A DNA stretch of 64,000 bases, taken from contig OX393549.1 in the NCBI GenBank assembly GCA_947650365.1, forward strand, positions 22,935,847 to 22,999,846. The letters run 5' to 3'. The first letter of the stretch is position 1; every line of letters begins with the position of its first letter. The notes beneath the pieces were generated by a model that did not search any database, was not told the DNA's origin, and was given only the letters and a program-made list of their open reading frames with translations. Position numbers and translations under genes: made by a program. Origin of the DNA: Chamaelirium japonicum. Lineage: Eukaryota; Streptophyta; Magnoliopsida; Liliales; Melanthiaceae. Positions 45,310 through 57,607 of this stretch are shown here, piece after piece.

Positions 45310-48300
45310 GTCACATCCTGAAAATCTGGAACCGATCCCTGGGGTGTGAAATGAAAAAAACAAAATGGTTTAGGGTTTAATCAACTATATATGCCAAATA
45401 GGGTTTCTCATAGGACTGCTGCTCTCTCATAAATAAAGAAGAAAGAGGAGGGAGAAACATAAAATATTTTAAAACTTTATTTTTGTGAAAATAATTTTAT
45501 TTTAAAGAAAGTAAAGAGATAAAAATTTTGCCGCCAAAGTTAGAGAGATGACCACGCTCGACCTTCAACCAGGCTATCCTCTCAGCATGTGTGGCCTATC
45601 GATGTCCCACATGCTGACAGAAGTCCCTCTTAAGGGAGCGCGAGGCTCAAGTCTCTGACGATGAGTTAGAAGTCTCACTCATTCCCTGACACTCAGTATA
45701 CTGGTTTAGAGGTCCTATCTATTGGGCTAGTTAATTAGGCCATTTAGAGACTTATATTTTTATTGTGAGCTACCCTAGACTTGGGGCCTTGAGGAGAGGC
45801 CTACCCAAAATGACTTTAGCTGTATCAATGCTTCTAACAATTACAAAACACTAAACTTAGACTAAATGATTCTTATACTAATTCCAATAATTGCATAGCT
45901 AGAAATAAAGAGACTACACGATGACAAACTAAAGATATGACACGACTGCAACCCTAACTTTGCCTCGAGCCTCCCACTGCTACTCCTGAACCTCCGTACT
46001 TGTAGGAAACTCTACTCATGGGAAAGAGTAGCCCCCAATGAGAAATTGGAAGATTAGCCAAATTAATGACTAGTGACATCCTAATAGTCTTTAATAATAT
46101 GAGACAATCGATCTAATTAAATTAAATTATATTTAGCAGTTCCAGTATATATTATTAATGTTTACAGAATGATAACATAATCCTACCAGTAGGCAATACC
46201 TACTGTCACTAGATTATCTAACATAAAATTTATTCAATATTCTACAGTATTAATGAACTAATAAATAAAAACGACCATCTAAATGTCACTAGATTATCAT
46301 GCTCTATAGTTCTATAATCCAACATTAAGATTCCATAGTTGTTAATTAGCAATCATATAAAATATCTATCCTAATGTGAACCCCGGATATTTTGTTCATC
46401 CTACCATCGGTCGGGCATTACTATAAGACCTTTTATTTCGATGTAGAGGGCCAACTCTCTCGCCGTGCATCCTCCAACACCATGCACAAAATCACCCATA
46501 TGATCATAAGGGGTTTCTCGTCTTTCATGGTGGAGCTTTACTGCCCAACTTGCTTTCTTTGGGGTCTTCAACTACCCCAGGATAGAAATTGCTAGGTCAA
46601 TCCCTACTCGAGGGCACCTCCTATTGGCTCTACCACAATTATTGCCCGTGACCCTTAGCATATTGATCTTCAGCTGAGCACGCAGGGTGGTTCACGACCC
46701 TTGCGTGCATGGGGTCCCAATCTTTTTACAAGATAGTTTATCATATTTTATCCATTTTAACAAAGTACCAAAAGCTCAACACAGTGAATAATTACCTTTA
46801 TACATATACTGAGATAAAAAGGTACATATGGTGTTTAATGATTTGCAACAGCTTAACCCTGGTCTCCCACTGCTCTCGCAATCCATAACAGCACTACAGC
46901 TAAAGGTCACATCGCTCTTAAAGCGATTCGACCTACACTCCCCCAAAAACAGTATGTTAGGGTTGCCACTCCTTTTAGTAGGATAGGTCCCGATAATCAT
47001 TATTTACTTATATTATATTTTAATTTAAAGGAAAATCTAATTACGGTGTCCATACAATAATTATGATTATTTTATTAATATTTTAAAGCATGCGTCGCCG
47101 AACTCGTGACTCCGTATGTAAGGAGGGGTCCACGTGACCACATGCGACGATGTCCGGCGGGACCTGCATGCAGTGTCATGGACACCTACCCTAGTTGTTC
47201 TCATTTTTCACTATCAAAGACCACGAGAAGGGAAATAGATGTCACCTGGTTGTCGATCACGCACAAACTCCCGTTAACTGCTTTTGATCCGTCTTTGCTC
47301 CGTTTACGGCTGGATCATCCCGGTTACGCACTGCCAAATTTACACAATGGCCTATGATTATTGAATACTACTAATTATTGCTGGTTTAGGCCCTGGTTTG
47401 CCGAGTCGAAGGAATTTACGCGTCATCGGACACCGGGCTACTGGCACACAAAACGATGCCCCTGATGGTATAACTAAATCGGTCAGCATTGCTGATGCCG
47501 AGAGTCATACTACGGCTCAACTGTACTATTCCGCCTAAACGGTCGCATCCGCATCGGACGCTACTACTAACAGGCCTTGTGCTCCGAAGAGCCTTCAGCC
47601 TTACTACTTTGGTGCACCAGTAGGGTCAGGTCTAGGCATGGTCGATAGTCCGACTCGTCATTCGCCTAAGATGTCCTCATGCTAAGGCTTGAATACTACA
47701 ATTGTTACTTTAATTAAAACGAGTCGCACGTGCCTGAGCTCGGATTGACAATTAAGCCTAACCCAATCGGATCTCGGGATCGGCAAGGTTTGGCACGTGG
47801 GCTGCTGGTGGTCCACCGCCGTGCATGACTTGCATGACACATATAAAGGATGTAGCAGTGGGGGCATCATCAACCAACAATGGGCATAAAATTTCATGAT
47901 CCAAACAATATAGTCATAGGGTTCAATGGCTCCGACGATTGAAATCAAGCAAATGTCGAAGGTTGCGATGCAGTCGTAAGAATGGATTGAGGGTTGGGAT
48001 CAGGCACGACAGGGGGTCGTTAACACCAAATCAGGTAGATAGATGGGGTCTGTCTTAGGCAACAATACCAGGGGTTGAGGTCTAGTCCTTGACATGGCAA
48101 GGTGGCAGTGAGTGGTGGTCGGATGTCAGGCTGGCCCGTCATCGGTCAAGAGCCGACTGCAACCGTAAAAATGTTAAAACCAGAGGGTCGGCCAGCACCA
48201 AGGGTGGAAAGGCATCAACTGCGATTAGTCTCAGGTGGGGGTCTATCCTGGCGCGGTCGGGCCTCGCCGGCAACCATGGCCGGCTCGAAAGCAACCATGG

Positions 48301-48834
48301 GGGAAGGGGTTGGGCTGGTCTCCACATAACCACAGGAGAAAAACAGAGGAAGGGAGCTGACCTGGTGCAGTCGGGGAGGGGGGGGGGGGCGTCGGCTGCG
48401 GCTCCTCCTTACCCTTTCTTCGGCCGGCTGCACCACTCCGTCACCACCGTTGCGCGCAGGCCACGCGGGGAGAACAGGGATCAGAGAAGGGAGTGAGGGA
48501 TCAGAGAGAGAGTGAGGGGGTTCAGACTAGGGAGAGGGAAAAGGGGGGTTGGGTTGGGGTTTTAAAGGGGGAAGTAGCGGCGACCGGTGTACGGGCGGGA
48601 TCCGGGGCGGTTTTTGGGGGATCGGGGTGAGGTGAACGCAGGGAAGGTGAGGGGGAGGTGAGGGTGACATGATGAGTAAAGTGAGGGAGGGGCGGCGGAT
48701 GGGTTTAGGGTCGGATCGGATCGGGTTGGGTTTTGAGAGAGAGAGAGAGATCAGAGAGATGGGAGAGGGATTCGAGAGAGAGAAGAGAGAGATCAGAGGG
48801 AAGGAGAGATATCGGGTGAGAGGGATGAGAGGGA

Positions 48835-48912
<78 letters not shown>

Positions 48913-49376
48913 GGGTTGGGGTTGGGTTCGGGTTTGGGTTGGGTTTGGGTTTTGGGTTTTAGTTTTAATTTTTAGTTTTAGTTTTTAAATCATTTCTTTT
49001 TTTTTATTTTTTTTTATACCGGTCGAGCTTGACTCGTGCAGAGCCTGACTCGCCCTCGACTTTGGTCGCGCCGAGACGCGTCGGCGCGTGAAGCTTGCCG
49101 GGTCCGACAGACCCGCCATAGTACTTATTTATTATATAAAAAAAACAATCATGCCATGCCTCGTTACACATGCTCACATACTCGTGTAATGATCACTACT
49201 TCTCCATTGTAGCCTCGTGACCCGTACCCGGGACCCACTGCCTGGTCCCGCTCGAGTACAACCAATAACATCACAACCAATGAATTCAAACAATTATTCT
49301 AGCAATGGTATTAAAATATTATTTAAACAGAATTGGGTTGCCCTGAGAGAAACATCCTGGAGTGCCGGTCATTACA
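45310..49376 (+). repeat. probable second gypsy-type LTR or solo LTR
   Basis: The block begins GTCACATCCTGAAAATCTGGAACCG immediately after the Tat LTR and ends GGTCATTACA. The ATCCTGAAAATCTGG start and GGTCATTACA end resemble LTR ends of Del/Tekay-type gypsy elements, but the expected first bases are absent and the 5-bp duplication is not found. About 4 kb, no coding domain recognised. It includes a (GA)n run at 48838-48908. Low confidence in the family. Confidence 0.4.
48838..48908. repeat. (GA)n microsatellite
   Basis: About 35 GA units followed by a GGGTTGGGGTTGGGTTTGGG-type tract. Confidence 0.97.
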
Positions 49377-50130
49377 GGGTAAAGTGCAATTTATCCTTTC
49401 TTTTGGATGATGTGGCAGACCACGATTGGGCCGTAAGAAAGTGCAGCAAAGAAATCGGGTAACAAATATTTTTTAAATAGAGAGACCATGGGGGAGAGAA
49501 AGTGCGTGTGTGTGTTCTTGCTATTGTATTGCTTTCTTACAATTGCTTATGGCCCAATTGTGGTCTGCCACGTTGTCCAAAAGAAATAGCATAATGGGGA
49601 CTACATGCACTTGCCCATTATGCTCTTTCTTTTGGACAACGTGGCAGAGCACGATTGGGCCATAAGCAAGTGCAGCAAAGCAATTGGGTAGCAAAGGTGC
49701 TCTCCTAAACGGGGGACCACTTAGAGAGATATTTGGTGAGAAAAAAAGGGAGAGAAAGGAAGGGCAACGTGGCATGTTCCAATTGGGCATGAGGTATTTA
49801 TCTCTAGTGGAAAAATGTGTGAACAAGAAAGCTATTACCTAACATGTCCCCAATTATTTACATAAAACCCCTCAAATATATTTTGTCATATATTTTTTTA
49901 CAATCCAGTCCTCAAATAAAACTTTCCCTCTCAATCATATTCCTCAATCTCAACCACATTTAAACCCAACCATTCATATCCCTCTTCCCAGGTGAATCAC
50001 ACATGCCTTAAGGGACATCTTATTCGTTCCCATTAAATCTGACCCTTTGTGCATATGCTTGGACGGTCTGAAATATCCATGTTATAGTGGCATGCTTGTA
50101 AATAAGTCGAACATGTTGTAATATGTATTA
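49377..50130. repeat. duplicated unit, copy 1 (empty CACTA site)
   Basis: GGGTAAAGTGCAATTTATCC through TATGGCCCAATTGTGG strips to TTGTAATATGTATT matches 52389-52939 plus 62351-62531. It includes three GTGGCAGANCACRATTGGGCC arms in alternating orientation, so part of it is itself a foldback MITE. At 49921-49935 it reads ACTTTCCCTCTCAATC, the uninterrupted target of the CACTA element. Confidence 0.85.
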
Positions 50131-51336
50131 ATATCCATCTAATAATCCTGCAAACTTCATCGCCAAGTTCCCCTCTTTAAGAGCTTAATATTCTCAAAAT
50201 CACGAATGCCCAATCCCCCTTCCTCTTTTGGGTGTTGAAAAAACTACCATGCCTTTGTGTAGAGGTGTCGACCATCACCCTCATAACCCCACCAAAAATC
50301 CCGGATCAAAGTATTCAACTCTTGTGTGACAGGCAGGATAGTCGCCATGAAATACGGAGGAATGGAACTAACGAAGATTTGATCAACGCAGTTTGACCAA
50401 CGTGTGATAATAGTTTGGACTTAAGTTTTTCTTCCAACCTATCCTCGATGAAAGCAAAAGTATGGCCAATATAACCACTTTAAACTCGAAGGCCTTTTTT
50501 TGGGGGGGAAGGGGAGGGGGGGAATGGATGTTAGGTCCCAGACAACAGATCGATTTGATGAATAGTGCACTCATAAGATCCCTTTAAGTGAATGTTCAAA
50601 ATTTATTTTATAATCCCAAAAATGCTCTGCTCCACTCCGGCGTCCTCAACACCCGCGACACCCTCCTCCACTCCGTCGTCCTCAACGCCCGTAACAATCT
50701 CGGCATTTGTCTCCTCCCACCCCTTGACGCCCCCTCTTTCCTCCTCAATGGTGTGAGCAGCGGAGATAAGAGGAGGACGACAAACAGGATTTGGTTTGGT
50801 TTGAATTAGGCTTAGGATTAGGCCTAAGGTTAGGGCTAGCTGTTATTGGACCAATTTCGGGTCGGGCCAACTCATGCCCAGGACCGGCCCAAACTTATGA
50901 GTTTCTGTCCGTACCCACTCCAAACCCAAATTAAAATTTCAGGCTTAGCCCAAACTCGGCCTGAAACATTTTTACGAAGCCCAAGCCCAAAACTGACCCA
51001 AATTAAGTTTGTATTTCTAGCATGGTATATTCTTAAATCTTTTCTTCTTCTCTTGATCACATAATAGAAGTAAAAAAATAGGATTGATTGTGATATACAT
51101 TAAAATGATATATGTGAAATAATGGTCCTAAAGTCCGAGATATTATATTTGTAACATGTGATCTTTTCAAACTATGTATTCATTGTATATAAAAAGCTAG
51201 TGGAAGCTCGTGCCGATCGGCACACTGTGGGTGCCTTCGGCGCAGCTTCCTGCTCGGCAACGACCGTCTTCGACGGCAAAACATAAATCGGTCAACTTTG
51301 ACGTCAGCACACCTTCGACGGCAACACCCGATTCCG
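50131..51336. other. intergenic sequence, no recognised gene
   Basis: Contains short ORFs only and a GGCCCAAACT-type strip at 50850-51010. A G-run lies near 50500-50521. Confidence 0.3.
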
Positions 51337-51494
51337 GTGGCCATGCCCTGGTAGACCGGTGAGCCCTACACCACCATCACCGCCCACTGTTAGGACGATC
51401 GTAGTCTTCAAAGCGGTGACCTTCGATGTTAACACCTGCAGAGACCGAACTACACAGACCAAGGGGGGGCATGGCCACACCTAAATTTTGGGTT

Positions 51495-51747
51495 GGGTAA
51501 ATTACACTTTGCCCCCTAAAGTTTAGCTAAAAAACACTTAACGCCCCTTTAGTTTAAAACTACATTTTGCCCCCTACAATTCAGTTTTAATCAGATAAAA
51601 ATTATCAAATGAGGAAATAAGTAGTTGACAAAAGTGGAGTATTGTGCTAACATTTCAAACTTTAGGGTGCGATTTGGAACAAAATAAACTACATGGTGCT
51701 TAAGTGTTTTTAAGCTAAACATCAGGGTGTTAAAGTGCAATTTATCC
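51495..51747. mobile_element. Mutator-like MITE (copy in unit 1)
   Basis: Ends GGGTAAATTACACTTTGCCCCC and (inverse) GGATAAATTGCACTTTAACACCC. Arms continue with TTTAGCTNAAAAACACTTAA. Flanks TTTTGGGTT (51486-51494) and TTTTGGATT (51748-51756) agree at 8 of 9, a 9-bp Mutator-type duplication. Confidence 0.75.
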
Positions 51748-52043
51748 TTTTGGATTTCTCTCTCTCTCTCACTCTCTCTCTCTCATGCCCCCCCCCTCCC
51801 CCCCTAAATGTTTTTTAGATAAAGATCAGGGGGGCAAAGTTCAATTATCCTTTTTGATTTATCTTTCTCTCATGCCCTCTCTCAGGTGGCCCTGCCCCGG
51901 TAGACCAGTAAGTCCTACACCGCCATCACCACCCACTGTTAGGACGGTCGTCGTCCCTGAAGCTCTCGCCTTCGACGATAACATCCACAAAGACCGAACT
52001 ACACAGACCAAGGGGGGCCATGGCCCCCCCTAAATTTTGGGTT

Positions 52044-52297
52044 GGATAAATTACACTTTGACCCCATAAAGTTTAGCTAAAAAGTACTAAACCCCCTATA
52101 GTTTAAAAACTACATTTTGAACCCTTCAAATCAATTTTAATCAGATAAAAATTATGAAATAAGTAAATAAGTAGTTGACAAAAGAGGAGTATTGTGCTAA
52201 TATTTCAAACTTTAGGGTGCGATTTGGAACAAAATAAACTATACGGTGGTTAAGTGTTTTTAAGCTAAACATCATGGGGGAAAAGTGCAATTTATCC
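52044..52297. mobile_element. Mutator-like MITE (copy in unit 2)
   Basis: The counterpart of 51495-51747, with ends GGATAAATTACACTTT and (inverse) GGATAAATTGCACTTTTCC. It arrived by the unit duplication rather than a new insertion, because its flanks are also duplicated. Confidence 0.75.
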
Positions 52298-52304
52298 TTT
52301 TGGA

Positions 52305-52344
<40 letters not shown>

Positions 52345-52388
52345 GCCCCCCCCCTTAGGTTTTAGTATTTTTAATCTAAACATCAGGG

Positions 52389-52939
52389 GGTAAAGTGCAA
52401 TTTATCCTTTCTTTTAGACGATGTGGCAGGCCACGATTGGGCCGTAAAAAAGTGCAGCAAAGCAATCGGGTAGCAAATATTTTTTAAATGGGGGTACCAT
52501 GGGGGAGAAAAAGTTTGTGTGTGTTCTGGCTATTATATTGCTTTCTTGCAATTGCTTATGGCCCAATTGTGGTCTGCCACATTGTCCAAAAGAAATAGCA
52601 TAATGGGGACTACATGCGCTTGCCCATTATGCTCTTTCTTTTGGACGATGTGGCAGAGCACGATTGGGCCATAAGCAAGTGCAGCAAAGCAATCGGGTAG
52701 CAAAGGTGCTCTCCTAAATGGGGAACCACTTAGAGAGATATTTGGTGAGAGAAAAAGAGAGAGAAAGGAAGGGCAACGTGGCATGTTCTGGTTGGGCATG
52801 AGGTATTTCTCTAGTGGAAAAACGTGTAAATAATAAAGCTATTACCAAACATGTCCCCAATTATTTACATAAAACCCCTCAAATATATTGTCACATATTT
52901 TTTTACAATCCAGTCCTCAAATCATATGCTACTTTCCCT
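52389..52939. repeat. duplicated unit, copy 2, left part
   Basis: Matches 49377-49929 and stops at CCT where the CACTA element begins. The right part resumes at 62348. Confidence 0.85.
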
Positions 52940-52954
52940 CACTACAAAAAAGAT

Positions 52955-53338
52955 GTATATTGTCGACGGACTATTTTAATACCGTCTGTAATAATATGCT
53001 TATTACCGACGGTAAAAATATATATCCGTCGGTATAATAAATTTAATTTTTTAATTATTTTTTATATTTTAATTACCAACAGTAAACTAAAATCCGTCGG
53101 TATAATATATTTACCGATGAATATAATTTTATCCGTCGAAAAAAATATATATTACCGACGGTAATATATAAGCATGTCGGTAATAAAAAATAGTATATAT
53201 AATAATATTTGATTTTAGTTTTACCGACGGACATTAAATATTCGTCGGTATATATTATATTTGTACCGACGAAAATTGGTATTTTGTCGGTATTGAATAC
53301 ATATTTACCGATGGAATAGTTAATATCCGTCGGTAAAA
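52955..53338. repeat. CACTA left subterminal motif cluster
   Basis: Roughly a dozen copies of TTACCGACGG, its inverse CCGTCGGTAA or one-base variants, in both orientations in AT-rich sequence. In En/Spm such motifs bind the element's TNPA-type protein; that role is assumed here from the family. Confidence 0.85.
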
Positions 53339-53394
53339 ATGCACTCACAAAACCCGATCCCAACCCTCGATCTACTGTTCCTTTCAAAAAAAAC

Positions 53395-53600
53395 CCTCCC
53401 CAGTTTCGATCCCCCCAGCGCCCCCCTCCCCTCCCCGGTGTTTCGATCCCCCCCCCCCCCCCCCCCCCCCCCCGGCGCCCCCCTTCCCCTCCTCGGTGTT
53501 TCGATCCCCCCCCCTGGCGCCCCCCCTCCCCTCCCCGGTGTTTCGATCCCCCCCCGGCCCCCCCTCCCCTCCCCGGTGTTTCGATCCCCCCCTCAGTGCA
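53395..53600 (+). repeat. C-rich tandem repeat
   Basis: Four to five units of GGTGTTTCGATCCCCCC plus CCCCTCCCCTCCCC, including an uninterrupted C run of more than 20 bases near 53447-53473. Overlapping Pro- or Gly-rich ORFs here are repeat artefacts. Confidence 0.85.
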
Positions 53601-54024
53601 CCTTTGGCTCCGGCTCCCCCTCCGGCTACCTCTGGTGAGTCCTCTCCTCCTCCTCCTCCTCTCATCCTCCTTCTCCTCCTCATTTTGTTCCAATTCGCAC
53701 CCTAAAATTTGAAATGTTAGCACAATACCCCTTTTGTCAACTGTTTTGTTCCAAAATGCACCCTAAAGTTTGAAATGCTAGCTCAATATCCATTTGTTCA
53801 ACTACTTGATTTTTGATTTTATCATTTTATCTGGATATGATTTTTGGATGGATCGGATCGGAATAGAGGTGTTCGGAAAATTGCCAAAAAATTTTGGAAT
53901 CTCAAATGTTATTTTGATTCCGATACCGAAATTTCAGAATTTCAAAATCCAATTCTAATTCGGAATTATGGGGATTTTTTGGAATGTTACATTTTCAGAA
54001 ATTAGGTTTAGGGTTTAGGTTAGG

Positions 54025-55090
54025 TTTAGGTTTAGGTATGGCTGCAAACGAACCAAGCTGTTCGTGAGCGGCTCACGGCTTGGCTCGATAAAAGCTCGTT
54101 CGAGTTCGTTAGGTTACTAGTCAAGCCAAGCCCAAGTCTGGAGTTTATAGGTTCATTTAATAAACGAGCCAAGCTCAAGCAGACCAAATCTCGCGCAAAC
54201 ATGCTTGTTTAGGGCTTGTGAGCAAAGCTCGTGAACAAACTTGATAGGCTCGTAACGGGCTCGTGAATAGGCTCATGGCTTGAATAAGCCTAACATATAG
54301 CCTAGTATGAAGTTTAGGCTCGTGAACAAGCTCGATAAGGGACTGTTCAATCACTAATTGAGCAAAGCCTAGTCTGAAGTTTAGGCTCGTGAATAGGCTC
54401 GTGAACAAGCTTGATAAGGGACTATTTAATCACTAATTGAGCATAGCCTAGTGTGAAGTTTAGGCTCGTGAATAAGCTCAAGCCGACCAAAGATCGGTTT
54501 AGGCTCGTTTAATAAACGAGCCAAGCTCAAGCAGACCAAATCTTGGCTCATTTGGGCTCACGAATATTCCTGTTTAGGGCTTGTGAGCAAAGCTCGTGAA
54601 CAAGCTCGATAGGCTCAGAAAGGGCTCGTGAATAGACTCATAAATGGCTTGAATAAGCCTAACATATAGCCTAGTATAAAGTTTAGACTCGTGAACAAGC
54701 TCGATAAGGGACTGTTCAATCACTAATTGAGCATAGCCTAGTCTGAATTTTAGGCCCATTGAATAAGCTCAAGCCGACCAAAGCTCGGTTTAGGCTCGTT
54801 TAATAAACAAGCCAAGCTTAAGCAGACCAAAGCTCGGCTCGTTTGGGCTCACGAACATGCTTGTTTAGGGCTTGTGAGCAAAGCTCGTGAACAAACTTGA
54901 TAGGCTTATAAAGGGCTCATGAATAGGCTCATAAATGACTTGAATAAGCCTAACATATATCCTAGTATGAAGTTTAGGCTCATGAACAAGCTCGATAAGG
55001 GACTGTTCAATAACAAATTGAGCATAGCCTAGTATGAAGTTTAGGCTCGTGAACAAGCTCAAGCTGACCAAAGCTTGGCTCAACTTTAAC
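54025..55090 (+). repeat. AAGCTCG-rich tandem repeat inside CACTA
   Basis: A unit of about 290-350 bp containing TTTAATAAACGAGCCAAGCTC, GCAGACCAAA, GGGCTTGTGAGCAAAGCTCGTGAACAA, GCTTGAATAAGCCTAACATAT and GGGACTGTTCAATCACTAATTGAGCA occurs three times (starts near 54158, 54509, 54800) with shortened sub-copies. The first part (GGTATGGCTGCAAACGAACCAAGC) looks like the edge of a separate hAT-like repeat, but its right end is not defined. Confidence 0.7.
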
Positions 55091-55379
55091 CCCCCACATA
55101 TAGATGTAGTGTGATGCTAAAAAAAAAACGGGTGTGTACTTACCACGAAATTCTAATATCAATCATTTAAGCCATTTTAGGTTCTAAGAACTGTGTAGAT
55201 TGCCATAGTCGATGACTAGCCTTGGGGCTTGGGATTTTTTTATTAACTAAAATTGGGCGGAAGCTATCCCCATTTTTTCATTAACTAAAATTGTGCGGAG
55301 TCTCATAGACATGGTATGAAATTATTGCAGGTATTGTGTGGCTAGATAGACGACGACGTCTTCGACCGATAAGAGTTAG

Positions 55380-56555
55380 ATGTGTAATTGGAATCGGATG
55401 AGCCAAGAGTACAAAGGAGTCAGGAAATTTCTGGATTTTGCATTTGAGCGTCTTGCACCATTTGATGGAAAAATTATGTGTCCCTATATAAACTGTGGAT
55501 GGGTGACTAGGAAGGTTCGAGAGGATTGTGAGATTGATATGGAAATACGTGGTATTGACATTAGCTATACTCGTTGGTTCTCGCACGGTGAGGAGCTAGA
55601 TGCAGTCCCCATGGCAGCTCAAGGTAAAAAATACGCACACAGTGATCGATGATGATAATATTAATATGGACGATGGCGATGACATGCAGGGTATGATACA
55701 TGATTTGCAAGGTGGAATAGGCACGAAAACACTATCAGGTGATCAGCCCAATATTGAAGCGGATAAGTTCTACAGATTGCTTAAGGATGTCGAACAACCT
55801 CTATACCCGGGGTGTGAGAAGTTTTCAAAACTCTTTTTCACTGTAAAGCTTCTACATTTGAAGTGCCTTAATGATTGGAGTAATAAGTCATTTAATATAT
55901 TGGTAGAGTTGTTGAAAGAGGCTTTTCCTATAGGTGAGACAGTACCAAAATCATTGTACAAGGTGAAGAAGACAATTAAAGATCTCGGGCTTGGTTATGA
56001 CAAAATTGATGCATGCGTGAATGATTGTATGTTGTACCGGAAGGAGTACAAACATGCGCGATCATGCCACATATGCGGAGCAACGAATATAAAGAGGTGG
56101 ATACCGAGTCTAGTACCAATCGAAAGAAGAAAAATGTATCTGCAAAGGTTCTCTTATACTTCTCGCATAGGGACAGGCTTCAGAGGTTGTTTATGTCATC
56201 GAAGACTGCTGAGCACATGAGGTGGCATGCACGAGAACGTACAGATAACGAGGTTATGAGACATCCGGCCGACTCTCTGACGTGGAAAGATTTTGATCAG
56301 ACCTATCCTGAATTCGTATGTGAAGTTCGCAATGTCAGGTTAGGGCTTGCTAGCGATGGCTTCAATCCCTTTGGAAATATGAGTGTGTCGTACAACATTT
56401 GGCCAGTTGTCCTAGTTACATATAATTTGCCTCCCTGGATGTCCTTAAAAAAGCCATACACAATGCTCTCCTTGCTCATTCCCGGACCCAAGTCGCCTGG
56501 TAATGAGCTTGACTTTTACTTGCAGCCGTTGATTGAGGAGTTGAACGAGTTGTAG
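55380..56555 (+). pseudogene. CACTA TNP2-type transposase, frameshifted and truncated
   Basis: The start frame (MSQEYKGVRKFLDFAFE, MCPYINCGW, YTRWFSHGEE) matches the transposase-associated N-terminal domain with its zinc-finger-like Cys pair. After a shift near 55620-55650 the frame reads FYRLLKDVEQPLYPGC, NDCMLYRKEY and CHICGA. A second shift near 56080 leads to RMSNEYKEVDTESS-type sequence, then MRWHARERTDNE, HPADSLTWKDFD, LASDGFNPFGNMS, YNLPPWM and GPKSPGNELDFYLQPLIEEL of the Transposase_21 core. A TAG at 56553-56555 ends it where the protein would normally continue, and no further transposase follows. It would have bound and cut the CACTA ends. The shifts could include missed introns. Confidence 0.88.
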
Positions 56556-56709
56556 AAAGTTGTGGGAGTTGAATGAGTTATATCAGGTCTTTTTGGTACG
56601 TTAGTTTCATTAAAGCATTTTAGAATAATATCGTACTTCTTTATAATTTGAATTGATAAAATTACTTGTTTCTAAATTAATTTTACAGGAGAAATTTAAA
56701 TAGGAAAAC

Positions 56710-57605
56710 ATGGAAATCGACACCCACTAGGAGGACTTATGGAAGACAATGAATGAGCGGTACAAGGATTACCGTCACGAGCTCTACCTGCTCTACGGTT
56801 ACTTGGTCAGCGAGCCGGTTGAGGAGTTACAAGCTACGACCGAGACGAGAGACGCGCCACCGCTACACGTTCTACAGTTTTTGGTCGCTCACTGGGCCAT
56901 CCCTCAGTTTTAGGTATAATTATTATTTTGTTGATTTATACTTGTTTTAATGTTATACTAAAAATTTGTATTAATGTTTGGAAATTTAATCGATTGACAC
57001 AGGTGAGTTCTGCTAAAGGCAAGCAGAATAGAAATGCCTTGACGACACCGGCTCCAGTGAGGGGAAGGACCTCCATGCCCCAGCTTGCCCAGCAGCTGGT
57101 AAATGATACGAACATTTTATTATTTAAAACTCTATAAATCTTATATTAACTTATCTATTTATTTTATATGTTAAAAAATAGAAACAGTCCTTGGGCCACG
57201 AGCCTAATTTGATTGACCTTTTGAGGCCTCTAGGAGGCGGCGTACCGATGGGGTATTTCTGGATGACAGAGTTGCCTCGCAAGTCGTAAATAATTAAATT
57301 ACTGTTTATATATTTGTATACGTATGCCATCAAATATCATTGGCTATTTTCATATAGGAGAGAATGCGACTTATAGTGACCCCGTCGGGCGAGGCCGGCT
57401 CCTCCTCCAGCTCAGTATCTATCGACTCGGTGGTGGATACTGTGCTCAGACCTGCCACACACGGTCGCATCCTCTGTACGGGCCTTGGAGTCACGCCCTC
57501 CTCCTTCTTTGGACGAGAGGGTATGTGCTCGAGGGCACGGGACACCCAGACCGGGGTTATCACTCAGTTGCAATCTGCACTAGACGTGGAGCGCAAGCAG
57601 AGGCA
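56710..57605 (+). pseudogene. CACTA second ORF relic (TNPA/Transposase_24-like)
   Basis: Exon-like pieces separated by possible introns: 56710-56912 (WKTMNERYKDYRHELY then HWAIPQF), 57003-57098 (SSAKGKQNRNALTTPAP, GRTSMPQLAQQL), 57182-57288 (GHEPNLIDLLRPLGGG) and 57361-57605 (GRILCTGLGVTPSSFFG then a Gln/Arg-rich helix QSALDVERKQRQALE). The KGKQNRNALTTP and LAQQ part is reminiscent of the Transposase_24 family often found as the second gene of plant CACTA elements. Splice sites fit AG before and GT after some pieces. The last piece runs straight into the satellite-like array. Confidence 0.55.
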
Positions 57606-57607
57606 GG

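Larger units (their letters stand above)
51337..52420. repeat. tandem duplication, unit about 550 bp
   Basis: GTGGCC..TGCCC.GGTAGACC, CTACACC.CCATCACC, CCCACTGTTAGGACG, GACCGAACTACACAGACCAAGGGGGG and the MITE that follows occur at 51337 and again at 51888. Each copy carries the same MITE (51495-51747, 52044-52297) and a TC run. Fragments of the MITE tail recur at about 51810-51855 and 52353-52407. Confidence 0.85.

Noticed and set aside
53073-53723. 216-codon Gly-rich ORF and its Pro-rich antisense
   Set aside because: Generated by the C-rich tandem repeat of the CACTA element.
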